Assembly: GCF_009932555.1 (NCBI RefSeq)
Contig: NZ_BLJO01000003.1
Location: 124,001 to 188,000, forward strand
Length of the DNA: 64,000 nucleotides
Source of the DNA: Steroidobacter agaridevorans
GTDB taxonomy: Bacteria; Pseudomonadota; Gammaproteobacteria; Steroidobacterales; Steroidobacteraceae
Direction of reading: 5' to 3'
Both the position numbers and the translations under genes were made by a program. This document shows positions 1-8,800 of the stretch, piece by piece. Under the pieces are notes generated by a model. That model did no database searches. It was given only the letters and a program-made list of their open reading frames with translations, and was not told the DNA's origin. Within the stretch, counting starts at the first letter, position 1. The number at the start of each line of letters is the position of its first letter.

Positions 1-89
1 TACAAATGCCACAACCGATCCTGCCCCCAACTGACGATGGCGAGCGTCGCGACGATGGCCAGGTAGAGCTGCAGAAAGTGGCGCGCCAT
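1..89 (-). CDS. Sensor histidine kinase, N-terminal fragment (cut by window edge)
   Basis: Only the first 29 codons lie in the window. They read MARHFLQLYLAIVATLAIVS and onward, a short basic start followed by a hydrophobic segment, as expected for the first membrane helix of a periplasm-sensing histidine kinase. The ATG follows the stop codon of the upstream response regulator by two bases, so the pair is translationally coupled. That position, directly after an OmpR-type regulator in a mipA/DUF3019 locus, is the main reason for the kinase call. No kinase domain is visible. Confidence 0.6.
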   Translation of the reverse strand, partial: MARHFLQLYLAIVATLAIVSWGQDRLWHL

Positions 90-91
90 GC

Positions 92-793
92 TCAGCCCTC
101 GGGCGCGAACAAATACCCGTGCCCCCACACCGTCCTGATTCTTTCCGGCGCGCCAGCGTCCCCCAGCTTCTTGCGCAGATGCGAGACACGCACGTCGAGC
201 GTGCGATCGACCCCGTCGTAGTCGCGTTTGTAGAGCTGCTGATACAACGCTTCGCGCGATTGAATCTCTCCTGCGCGGCAGGCCAGCGCGAACAACAGGT
301 CGAATTCGTTGCTGGAGAGTGTTACTTCTTCGGTTCCCACGAACACCGAGCGCGACATGGGATTGATACAGACGTTGCCGAACTTCAGCAACCGAGGCTC
401 GGGTGGCGCGTTGCCCCTGCTACGGCGTAACAACGCGTGAATTCGCGCCACCAGCACACGAGGCTCGACGGGTTTTGCGACGTAATCGTCGGCGCCGAGC
501 TCCAGGCCCACGACGTGATCGATATCGTTGTTGCGCGCTGTGAGAATCAGAATGGGCAGCGTCGACAGGCTGCGCAATTCCTTGCAGACGGCAAAGCCAT
601 CGCGACCCGGCAAGCCGAGGTCGAGGATGACCAGGTCGGGCTTTTCCTGCTGCAGGTGGCCGACCACCGCGTCGCCGCGATGTTCGACGATGACGCGAAA
701 GCCATTGCCCTGCAGGTACGTGCGCACGAGCTCCGACAACCGCGGGTCGTCTTCGACGAGCAGGATGACAGGCAGGGCGGGGGCGGCGCTCAA
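92..793 (-). CDS. OmpR/RstA-type response regulator
   Basis: Two-domain transcription factor of 233 residues. The receiver domain (about 1-125) has the acidic pair at residues 15-16, phosphoacceptor Asp58 in the LDLGLPGRDG stretch, and the conserved Lys in AKPVEP. A winged-helix DNA-binding domain (about 135-230) ends with LRKKLGD and RTVWGHGYLF, typical of OmpR/PhoB members. I place the start at a TTG whose last two bases are shared with the TGA stop of the DUF3019 gene, which gives the normal family length; a longer reading frame upstream encodes no recognisable domain. It is probably phosphorylated by the kinase that starts two bases downstream and probably controls mipA and DUF3019. Confidence 0.88.
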   Translation of the reverse strand: MSAAPALPVILLVEDDPRLSELVRTYLQGNGFRVIVEHRGDAVVGHLQQEKPDLVILDLGLPGRDGFAVCKELRSLSTLPILILTARNNDIDHVVGLELGADDYVAKPVEPRVLVARIHALLRRSRGNAPPEPRLLKFGNVCINPMSRSVFVGTEEVTLSSNEFDLLFALACRAGEIQSREALYQQLYKRDYDGVDRTLDVRVSHLRKKLGDAGAPERIRTVWGHGYLFAPEG

Positions 794-1209
794 TAGAAAA
801 TGCTCCACGGTTGGCGGCGCTTGCGTCGAAACTGCAGCGCCTTGCGAATGACGGCGATCGCTTGCGAGGCGAGCACGCGATCGAGCTCGGTATCGCGCAG
901 CTGCACCACCAGATCCTGGCTGAATGCCACTTCCACGCTGTACAGCCCTTCGGAGTGTTGCTCCCAGCAGTGGCGAATGTGCGGCTGATCCACGATCACC
1001 AGGCACAGCGACTCGTCCTTGGTCGAGCGCCATTGCGCACGCACGGTGGTGTTACAAGTCGCATCGTTATCGGCGAGCGTGCAGACACGCGGGCGCAGCT
1101 GAAGCTCGATCGGTTGCTGGCCGGCGTCGGCCGCGGCTCCTGTCGACGCTGCGAGGAGCAGGCAGCCCAGCAGCGCGGCGTTAGAATACTTTGAAGTTGA
1201 AGCCCACAA
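790..1209 (-). CDS. DUF3019 family secreted protein
   Basis: Small protein of 139 residues with an apparent signal peptide (hydrophobic stretch about 10-27 ending near AAADA). The body matches the DUF3019 pattern: Cys in RVCTLADND, Cys in ATCNTTVRAQW, then CLVIVD and HCWEQ, consistent with one or two disulfides in the periplasm. Function is unknown for the family. Proteins of this type recur beside mipA/ompV and an RstAB-like two-component system. The only plausible start is TTG at 1209, inside the 3' end of mipA, with a weak GGTG ribosome site. The end overlaps the response regulator start, so mipA, this gene, the regulator and the kinase form one overlapping transcription unit. Confidence 0.78.
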   Translation of the reverse strand: MWASTSKYSNAALLGCLLLAASTGAAADAGQQPIELQLRPRVCTLADNDATCNTTVRAQWRSTKDESLCLVIVDQPHIRHCWEQHSEGLYSVEVAFSQDLVVQLRDTELDRVLASQAIAVIRKALQFRRKRRQPWSIFY

Positions 1210-2047
1210 AGGCAGTCACCACGGCGGGATCCGATACGATCGGGCTGTCGGCGATCTCGCCGCTGAAATATTCATAATGAACGAAAGCACTGAGCGTCCA
1301 GCGCTCGGACAGCACGCGTGAGTAGCCCAGTTTGACGAACGGGTTGAGCGCCGCAGCGGGGCGATACAGTCCTTTGACGCCATAGTAATAGCGCACCGTC
1401 TCGGCGCTCTTCCAGGTAAAGCCGGCGTTTGCGATCAGGGAATGTTCGGTCTGGATCAGTGGGGCGGAGAGCGCGCCACGGATCTCGTAGCCCTTGTGCC
1501 GACCGGTGAATTCATAGAGCGCGCTCAGCTGTCCCGCGAAGCCGCCGTATGAAAACAGCCATTCCGGTCCGGCAAGATAGGTCGTGCGGCGACGATGGTG
1601 CGGAAATTCTTCGCGCGACCCGTCATCTCCAGGCGACCCTTCCTCTCCAGGGGCGACTGCGCCGCCGCCCGTCGAGCCCAGGGGACCGCTGACCAGGACG
1701 TTCTGTGGATCGCCACGACTGAAGAACACGCGATCGTAGCCGGGCGCGGCAACGACGTTGAAGGTGTTCGCCACACCTTCGTGCAGCGTAAAGCCGGGCT
1801 CCAGGTTGTCCAGGAAGAACCGCTTGCCGTAATAGCTCAACTGCGGAACGACGATCAGCGGAATGTCGGAACGGCCGGCGATGGGATTGGTACGGACACC
1901 CGCTCCGAGCGCCACACTCAGATCCCACTCGCCAACGACTACACAATCGGGTGAGACAGCGGTGCACTTGCCTTGCGCCCCGGCAGGCAGGGGGCTGCAG
2001 GATGCGATGAGCAGAAGCAGGGCGAGTTGGCGCAGTGTCGTAGGCAT
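1181..2047 (-). CDS. mipA: MipA/OmpV family outer-membrane protein
   Basis: Predicted outer-membrane beta-barrel of 288 residues. A signal peptide (MPTTLRQLALLLLIASC, ending near GAQG) precedes alternating amphipathic strands such as IPLIVVPQLSYYGKRFFLDN and LEPGFTLHEG, and the C-terminus is VGFNFKVF with the terminal Phe recognised by the Bam machinery. MipA/OmpV proteins act as scaffolds for peptidoglycan enzymes or as porin-like proteins tied to envelope stress. An in-frame extension upstream to 2335 has no signal peptide and is not used. A Gly/Arg-rich insertion around residues 125-150 is probably a surface loop. First gene of the mipA-DUF3019-regulator-kinase unit. Confidence 0.85.
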   Translation of the reverse strand: MPTTLRQLALLLLIASCSPLPAGAQGKCTAVSPDCVVVGEWDLSVALGAGVRTNPIAGRSDIPLIVVPQLSYYGKRFFLDNLEPGFTLHEGVANTFNVVAAPGYDRVFFSRGDPQNVLVSGPLGSTGGGAVAPGEEGSPGDDGSREEFPHHRRRTTYLAGPEWLFSYGGFAGQLSALYEFTGRHKGYEIRGALSAPLIQTEHSLIANAGFTWKSAETVRYYYGVKGLYRPAAALNPFVKLGYSRVLSERWTLSAFVHYEYFSGEIADSPIVSDPAVVTAFVGFNFKVF

Positions 2048-2140
2048 TGGCGTGATCTGCGTGCGTTTGCGATCGAGTCGCGCTGAGGCTGGGATTCTCC
2101 CAGAGCGCACGCGGGCAGCTGTGAAGCTTTGGTAGCGAAT

Positions 2141-2155
2141 TGTTACGCGAATGTA
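2141..2155. promoter_or_regulatory. Candidate response-regulator site upstream of mipA
   Basis: The 248-base gap between mipA and the divergent lipoprotein gene contains TGTTACGCGAATGTA at 2141-2155. It resembles, with an extra base and mismatches, the reverse complement of the RstA box (TGTAACNANATGTA). A perfect 10-base palindrome CTGTTAACAG lies at 2172-2181. Either could bind the locus regulator. The similarity is weak and no promoter boxes could be fixed with confidence. Confidence 0.25.
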
Positions 2156-2295
2156 CGCCCAGGTTCGGGATCTGTTAACAGAGCGTGCCAGCTGTACGCG
2201 CCGCTGACAACCTTTACAAATGCGCGACGGATTCCCTGGCGGCCGCTTCCTAATATTCCGGCCGCTCAAAGAAAAATCGCACCGGAGGACAGTGG

Positions 2296-4335
2296 ATGAG
2301 CGCATCGGCGAAAGCGACGGCACTGCTGGCGACATCGATCGGACTGGTCGCCTGCAGCGGCGGCTCGGGCTCGAGCGGGCGGAAGCTGGACACCGACTAT
2401 TCCGGCTTGCGACTTGCTACATCGACCGACGGAGCTCTGCATTATGCGACGAAGGACGGGAGAGTCTTGGACGCCCTGCGCAATGGTATTCGGATGTCCC
2501 TGGCCGGCGCGCCTGAGATCGCTGTCGTCGGCGGACCCGCGGCATTCAGCGATCGGGCCGGTGGCTATTCCAGAACCACGGTCCAGGTGGCAGGGGTGGA
2601 TGAGGCAGATCTCGTCAAATACGACGGCCACCATGTTTACGCCGTCGTCCCCAAGCCTGTGCCATCCAGCGGCACAGCGCCCACGGGGCTGATTCGCAAT
2701 GTCTTGAAAGTAGTCAGCACGGACGCGGTGAGCGCCGCCACGCAAGTCGTTTCCGAGTTCACCCTGGCGGGAGAGCACAGCTCCGTGCCGCTCCTGTATC
2801 AAGTGCAATCCTCCAGCGGCGACACGGAATACCTCGCGGCCGTGAGCCAGGATTCTCGGGCCTGGTTGCAAGCGCAGCCGGTGATCGGGACGCTGGTGAG
2901 CCAGCCGGATCGCACGATCGTGCAATTTCTCGACGTGCGCGATCCGTCGAATGTGTCGCAGGCATGGCAGATCGAGCTGGACGGTTGGTTGCGCGGCAGC
3001 CGGAAGATCGGCGATACGCTATACCTTGTCAGCAGCTATCGGCCGCGACTGGCCGGTTTGGTGCTGCCGGCGGACACGCTCGAGACCAGGCAGGCGAACG
3101 AGCGGCGCATCCTCGAGGCGAGCGCGGCAGACCTGTTGCCTGGTTACCGCATCAACGGCGGGATCGAGTTGCCGCTCGTCACGCCACGCGACTGCGTGTT
3201 GCCGGCCGATCTGTCGTCGCTAGACGCGTACGCCGACCTGGTGGTCATCACCGCCCTCGACTTGAACCAGCGGCGCGTGACCGATGTCAACTGCATCAGC
3301 ACCAACGTCAACGGCGTCTACGTCTCGATCGACAGTCTGTACGTGGGCGGCGAGGGCGTCGCTGCCGACGGCGCGCCCATGACGGTGTTACACAAGTTCT
3401 TGCTGAACCGCGGCGATATCACCTATCGCGCGAGCGGCGCAGTCAGCGGCAGGATCGGTTGGACGAACGCTTCCTACTTCATGGATGAATACCGGGGCGA
3501 TTTGCGTATCGTCACGAGCCGCGCCGACGTGCATGGCCTGTCGGTGCTGCGCGAAACGACGGATCGCCGGCTCATCGCGATGGCCAGGCTGCCGAACACG
3601 CAACATCCGGCGCCGATCGGCAAACCAGGTGAGCAGGTGCACGCCGTGCGTTTCTTTGGCGAGCGCGCGTACGTCGTGACGGCCCGAGTGACCGACCCGC
3701 TCTATGCCATCGACCTGAGCAACCCGGTAGACCCGTTCATCGCCGGCGAGCTCGAAATTCCCGGCGTATCGACCTATCTGCAGCCCATCGTCGGGCCGAC
3801 GGGCGCTGCATTGCTGCTGTCCGTCGGGCGAGAGCTCAACGCGCAGGGCGTTCGCACTGGTATCAAGGTCGAGCTCTTCGACGTAAGTGATGTCGCTCGA
3901 CCGCGCTCGCTCGGTGTGCAGGTGTTCGGGAAGATTGGGTCCTCGAGCGATGCAACCGAGGATCCGCATGCGCTGACGCTGTTGCCGGTCGGGCACACGG
4001 ATAGCTACCGGTTCGCGCTACCGATCGACGTGTTCGACACGCCGTCGTATGACGGCCGGTTCAATTGGACCTACAGTGGAGTGCATCTGCTGCAGATCGA
4101 TGGGCTGGCAGGCGCGACACCTCACCTGAGTCTGGCAGGCGTGATCGAAACGGCGGAGCCGGACCGCTCCAATGCCTATCCGCGATACCCGGTGCCGAAT
4201 CGGAGCGTGCTACACGACGAGTGCGTGTTCGTCGTGAACGGCGATACCGTCATGGGCAGCATGTGGAGCCGAGCCGCGGCGGAGCCTGCCCAGCTCCCAT
4301 CTGTCGAGTTCGGAATGCCAAGGGTTCGATTGTGA
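2296..4335 (+). CDS. Beta-propeller domain lipoprotein (PF09826-type)
   Basis: Lipoprotein of 679 residues. The N-terminus has a hydrophobic segment ending in a lipobox at LVAC (Cys about residue 20) followed by a Gly/Ser linker, so it should be lipid-anchored outside the inner membrane. The sequence TTVQVAGVDEADLVKYDGHHVYAV is the hallmark of secreted C-terminal beta-propeller proteins distantly related to WD40, and repeated strands such as GDTLYLVSSYRPRL, GDLRIVTSRADVHG and GERAYVVTARVTDPLYAIDL continue to the end. The family is annotated as a binding or scaffold fold with no known enzyme activity. A good ribosome site (CGGAGGA) precedes the ATG. It appears to be a single transcription unit, or co-transcribed with the acyl-CoA dehydrogenase 80 bases downstream. 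Confidence 0.85.
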   Translation: MSASAKATALLATSIGLVACSGGSGSSGRKLDTDYSGLRLATSTDGALHYATKDGRVLDALRNGIRMSLAGAPEIAVVGGPAAFSDRAGGYSRTTVQVAGVDEADLVKYDGHHVYAVVPKPVPSSGTAPTGLIRNVLKVVSTDAVSAATQVVSEFTLAGEHSSVPLLYQVQSSSGDTEYLAAVSQDSRAWLQAQPVIGTLVSQPDRTIVQFLDVRDPSNVSQAWQIELDGWLRGSRKIGDTLYLVSSYRPRLAGLVLPADTLETRQANERRILEASAADLLPGYRINGGIELPLVTPRDCVLPADLSSLDAYADLVVITALDLNQRRVTDVNCISTNVNGVYVSIDSLYVGGEGVAADGAPMTVLHKFLLNRGDITYRASGAVSGRIGWTNASYFMDEYRGDLRIVTSRADVHGLSVLRETTDRRLIAMARLPNTQHPAPIGKPGEQVHAVRFFGERAYVVTARVTDPLYAIDLSNPVDPFIAGELEIPGVSTYLQPIVGPTGAALLLSVGRELNAQGVRTGIKVELFDVSDVARPRSLGVQVFGKIGSSSDATEDPHALTLLPVGHTDSYRFALPIDVFDTPSYDGRFNWTYSGVHLLQIDGLAGATPHLSLAGVIETAEPDRSNAYPRYPVPNRSVLHDECVFVVNGDTVMGSMWSRAAAEPAQLPSVEFGMPRVRL

Positions 4336-4415
4336 CAACCCGATGAGCCCCCCGGTCCGCATTTATGGCTTTACCCAGGCGAGAGACAATCACCGCGCCG
4401 CCTGGGAGAGTCAGA

Positions 4416-5585
4416 ATGAGCCCGACGATACTGAACGACGAAATGCTGGCCCGCTTTGCCCGGCGTGCGAGCGACTACGATCGCGAAAACCGCTTCTTTT
4501 CCGAGGACTTCGAGGAGTTGCGGGAATGCGGATATTTGCGGGCCGCAGTGCCGCGCGACTTCGGAGGCGGCGGGCTCACGCTGGCTGAAGTCGTGCGTCA
4601 GCAACGTCGATTGGCTTACCACGCGGCGCCGACCGCCCTCGCGGTCAATATGCATCTGTATTGGACCGGAATCGCAGCGGACCTGTTCAGGGCCGGCGAC
4701 ACGTCGCTCGCGTGGCTGTTGGACGCTGCGATGAAAGGCGAGATCTTCGCGGCCGGCCACGCCGAGAGCGGCAACGATATTCCGGTGCTGCTGTCCACGA
4801 CGCGAGCCGAGCGAGTGTCAGGCGGCTATCGGTTCACCGGAAAGAAATCGTTCGGCAGTTTGACGCCGGTGTGGACCTACCTTGGCATTCACGGGATGGA
4901 TACGAGCGATCCGAGCGCGCCAAAGGTCGTGCATGCATTCATGCCACGCGACACGGAAGGCTATCGGATCGACGAGACCTGGGACGTGCTCGGGATGCGC
5001 GCCACACGCAGTGACGACACGGTGCTCGACGGCGCATTCGTGCCGGACCGTTACGTTGCCCGCATCGTTGCGGCCGGGGCCGCCGGGGTCGATCAGTTCG
5101 TGTTGGCGATATTCGCATGGGCGCTGCTGGGATTCGGGAATATCTACTATGGATTGGCGCGTCGCGCCTTGGACCTGACGGTTCAATCGCTGCACGGTAA
5201 GCGCTCGATCGCGCTGTCGCGGCCGATGATTTATCACCCCGAGGTTCAGCATCGGATCGCGCAGATGCAGCTCGCGCTCGATCCGATCGAGCCGCACCTC
5301 GAACGCATCGCTCAGGACTGGTCCAGCGGCGTCGATCATGGCCCGCTCTGGCCGGCGAAAATCCTTTCCGCCAAGTACAACGCAGTCGAGAACGCGTGGC
5401 GAGTCGTGGACCTCGCGATGGAGGTGGCGGGCGGCTTCGGCATCTTCAAGCGCAGCGGGCTCGAGCAGATCTTTCGTGACGCCCGGCTCGGGCGCATCCA
5501 TCCAGGCAACTCGATGTTCACCCATGAGTTGGTCGGCAAGACGGCGCTCGGCATCAACCCGGACGAGATGCCACGCTGGGGCTGA
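4416..5585 (+). CDS. Acyl-CoA dehydrogenase family flavoprotein
   Basis: Predicted flavoenzyme of 389 residues that would oxidise an acyl-CoA or related thioester with transfer of electrons to ETF; the substrate is not determinable. Supporting segments are the N-terminal helical domain (AVPRDFGGGGLTLAEVVRQQRRLA), the middle beta domain (GHAESGNDIP, GYRFTGKKSFGSLTPVWTYLG, WDVLGMRATRSDDTVLDGAFVP) and the C-terminal FAD-contact region AMEVAGGFGIFKRSGLEQIFRDARLGRIHPGN. I use the ATG at 4416, preceded by GGGAGAG, rather than the in-frame ATG at 4365, because the family homology begins there. The gene is convergent with the DUF4242 gene, 11 bases away. Confidence 0.88.
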   Translation: MSPTILNDEMLARFARRASDYDRENRFFSEDFEELRECGYLRAAVPRDFGGGGLTLAEVVRQQRRLAYHAAPTALAVNMHLYWTGIAADLFRAGDTSLAWLLDAAMKGEIFAAGHAESGNDIPVLLSTTRAERVSGGYRFTGKKSFGSLTPVWTYLGIHGMDTSDPSAPKVVHAFMPRDTEGYRIDETWDVLGMRATRSDDTVLDGAFVPDRYVARIVAAGAAGVDQFVLAIFAWALLGFGNIYYGLARRALDLTVQSLHGKRSIALSRPMIYHPEVQHRIAQMQLALDPIEPHLERIAQDWSSGVDHGPLWPAKILSAKYNAVENAWRVVDLAMEVAGGFGIFKRSGLEQIFRDARLGRIHPGNSMFTHELVGKTALGINPDEMPRWG

Positions 5586-5596
5586 CGTCTGAAAGT

Positions 5597-5863
5597 TCAG
5601 CTGAACATCGCGGGATTGATCTCGAGAGCAATCTCGCTGATGCGATCCACGGGCAGCCCGGCGCGACGGGCGTGCTCGCGGATGGCCTCGGCGCTCGGTG
5701 CGTCGTACTCGCAATAGATCTTGCCTTCGGCATCCGAGACGTAGCTGCGAATCCATCGCACGTCCGGCATGTCCTTGAGCACGTCGACTGAGAGGCGTCC
5801 CGCTTGCTCGAGCTGCGCCCGCGTGAGCGGGGCGACCGAGCGTTCGATGATGAATCGCGGCAT
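5597..5863 (-). CDS. DUF4242 domain small protein
   Basis: Protein of 88 residues that fits the whole DUF4242 fold: MPRFIIERSV start, then VRWIRSYVSDAEGKIYCEYDAPSAEAIREHARRAGLPVDRISEI. This is a ferredoxin-like barrel fold; a streptomycete member (SCO4226) binds nickel. It sits five bases after the stop of the large kinase gene on the same strand, so it may be the last gene of the sigma factor/kinase operon. No signal peptide, so presumably cytoplasmic. Confidence 0.78.
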   Translation of the reverse strand: MPRFIIERSVAPLTRAQLEQAGRLSVDVLKDMPDVRWIRSYVSDAEGKIYCEYDAPSAEAIREHARRAGLPVDRISEIALEINPAMFS

Positions 5864-5868
5864 ATCCG

Positions 5869-8800
5869 TTACTCCGGTTCGGTGACGAGCTGGGCCAGGC
5901 GTTGTATCAACAGAGCTTCACCGGTGGCGTCGTTGAGCGCACGCCGCAGGGCGAGCGATTGTTCGTAGCATGCGCGTGCAAGGTTTGAGCGCCGACGCAT
6001 CCGGTGAATGTCGCCGAGCGCCGTCAAGGCATGACTTTCGAGCAAACGTTGCTTGGTTGCACGATTCAGCTCGACGCTTTCCTCGAGCGCCGTGCGAGCT
6101 TCCTCGTGACGGTTCAGGCGGCCGAGTGTGATGCCCAAGCTGTTGAGCATCAGGCCTTCATGGATGCGATCGGACAACAAGCGCGTGAGGCGTAGCGCGA
6201 TTTCGTAGTGACGCTGCGCTCGTGAATACTCCGACCGTGCCCAGTGCATGATGCCGAGAGTATTCCTTAACGTCAGCTCGCGGCTTTGCGCGCCGAGCGT
6301 GACGGTGAGCGCCAGCGCCGCCTCGGCCGCTTCGATGGCCTGATCGGTGTTGCCACTGAAGGATCGAACCGCGCGTGCAATGCCTTCGAGCGCCTGCAGC
6401 TCGCCGTCGACATCGCCTAGCTTGATACAAAGCTCTCGCATGCTTTGCCAGGCTTGCAAGGCAGGCGTGACGTCGCCGCAACGTTCGGCGATCGTCGCTA
6501 TCCGGCTCCACATCTCCGCCTCGCCGGCGCGGTCTTCGAGCTGTGCAAACAGGGATGCGGCCTCCTTCAGCCGGGGCAGCGCCTCTTCATCTCGGCCGAG
6601 ACCTTCCAACACTTCGCCAAACGCACGTAGCGACTGCACGAGCCCGTCCGCATAACGGGCGCGTCGGCTGAGCTCGATCGATTCCTGGTAGGTCTGCAGT
6701 GAGCGCTCGATCTGCCCTTGTTGCAAATACAGGTGGGCGATGGCCATGAGATGGAACGAGCGCTGGATCGGCAACAAGTGCAGCCGAGTCAGCTCGTTCG
6801 CCCGTTGCAACACTTCCAGCGCCCGCTGCGGATCGCCGGCGTCACGGTAGATGTTGGCGAGATTCTGCAAGCTGTAACTCAGATTGGCGGGCGCTTGGGC
6901 GAGGGCGGGGATGGCCAGCGCCTCTTCGATTCTTTCGATGGCCCGCCGATGCTCGCCCATGCCTTTCAGAATGGTGCTGAGATTGGCCAGATCGCCGGCG
7001 ACGGCGAGCTCGTCGCAACGCTCGCGGTCGATCTCGAGCGCGCGCTCCGTCATGCTCAGCGCTTCTTCATGGCGGCCCTCGTGCCAACGTAACAGTCCCA
7101 GACTTCGCAGCGCCTGTCGTTCAAGAGCGCTGTTGCCGTGTTCTCGACTGACACGAAGCGCCGTGCCGAGTGCGCGATCCGCGGCGTCGAAACGCCGGAG
7201 CAGCGTCAATAGATCGCCCTGTCGTTGATAGGCCTGTGCAAGGCGCGACGAGGTGCCTCGGGGCGCAAGCAGCGCGATCAACTCATCGACGATCTGCTGT
7301 TGCCGGCCGCGCTTGCCGAGCGTTTCGCACAAGCGCTCCTGTTGAAGCAAGACATCGGCGATGCGATCCGCGCGCTGCTCGTCATCGGGCAGTCGATCGA
7401 TGTATGAACGGACTCGGTCGAGCATGGCCAATGCATCGGCAAATTGGCTCAGGGCGCGGGCGCGTTCCGCCGCGCGGCCGCCATGGTCGATCGCTTGCTG
7501 CCAGCTTTCGGCGAGTGCGAAATGATGTGCGAGCAGCTCGGCGTGATCATCCACTTGGCGCGGAGTCAGTCGCGCCAGCGCCGCGCCGACGATCCTGTGC
7601 CACGAGCGCCGTTGGTGACTCAGCAGGCTCTCGTAAGTCACTTCATGGGTCAGCACATGATTGAATCGGTAAGCGATGTCCGGAACGAGGCTGCTCTGTT
7701 GAACGAGGCCCGCGCGAGTGAGGCGCTCGAGCGCTTGGGCTACATCATGTTTGCTTCCTAAAACGTCCGCGAGCAGCGCGTGAGAGAACTCGCGACCGAT
7801 CACGGACGCGACTCTCAAGACCTCCAGCGCATCCTTGTCGAGCGCATCGAGTCGTGTGCGGATAACGGCCTGCACCGTCTCGGGCAGCTGCAATGACGCG
7901 ACGCCGCCGGCGACGATGCCTTCGCCGCCTTCCGTCGCCACTGCTCCCGTTTCCGTGAGTGCGTGGCAGATCTCTTCGAGAAAGAATGGATTGCCGGCGG
8001 TGCGCTCGAAGAGACGCTGAGCGAGCTCGGCGGAGATGCGTTGGACGCGCAGCACGTCGCGCACGATGTCGGTCGAGGCGCTGAAATCGAGTGCGGTCAG
8101 ATGGATCTGTGTGGCCCGCGATGCCCATTCGATCTGTTCCACGCCCGCAGGCCTGCTGGTGACGAGTACGAACAAGGAATGATTCGGGACAATCTCGATC
8201 AACCGGTGAAGCGCGGCGCGTGAACCCTCGTCACTCCAGTGACAGTCTTCTAGCCACAGGACTGTCGGAGCGGCACTCGCGACTCGCGCCAGCAAAGCAG
8301 CCAGAGCCTCCGGCACCGCTTGTTGTAGATGCTCGCCGCGCAGATCGCGGGGCAGGGGGAATTCGTCGCTCGCCATCGAAAGCAAATGCAAGTACAGCGG
8401 CACGAATTGCAGCAGCGACGCATCGATCGAGCGAATGCGGTCGACGACGGCGCCGATGTCAGGGCGGTCTTCGCGCAGCGGGCCCAGTTGCAACGCCTGT
8501 CGCAGCACGTCGATGAAGGGCTGATAAGGCGCGGTGCCGCCATAGGAATGGCAACGAGCGCCGAACTCGCGGACATCCGCTGCGACGATGCGCGAACGCA
8601 GTTCATGGAGGAGCCGACTCTTGCCGACACCTGCTTCGCCGACGATGAGAGCGATCTGCCCATGACCAATGCGAGCGCGGGAAAACCGCTCGATCAGCGT
8701 GGCCAGCTCCGTCTGCCGACCGGTGTAAGCCGTCAATCCCCTGTGCACGGCCGCGTCGATGCGCGCCCGCAGGCCCGATTCGCCGAGGACACGGTGAGGT

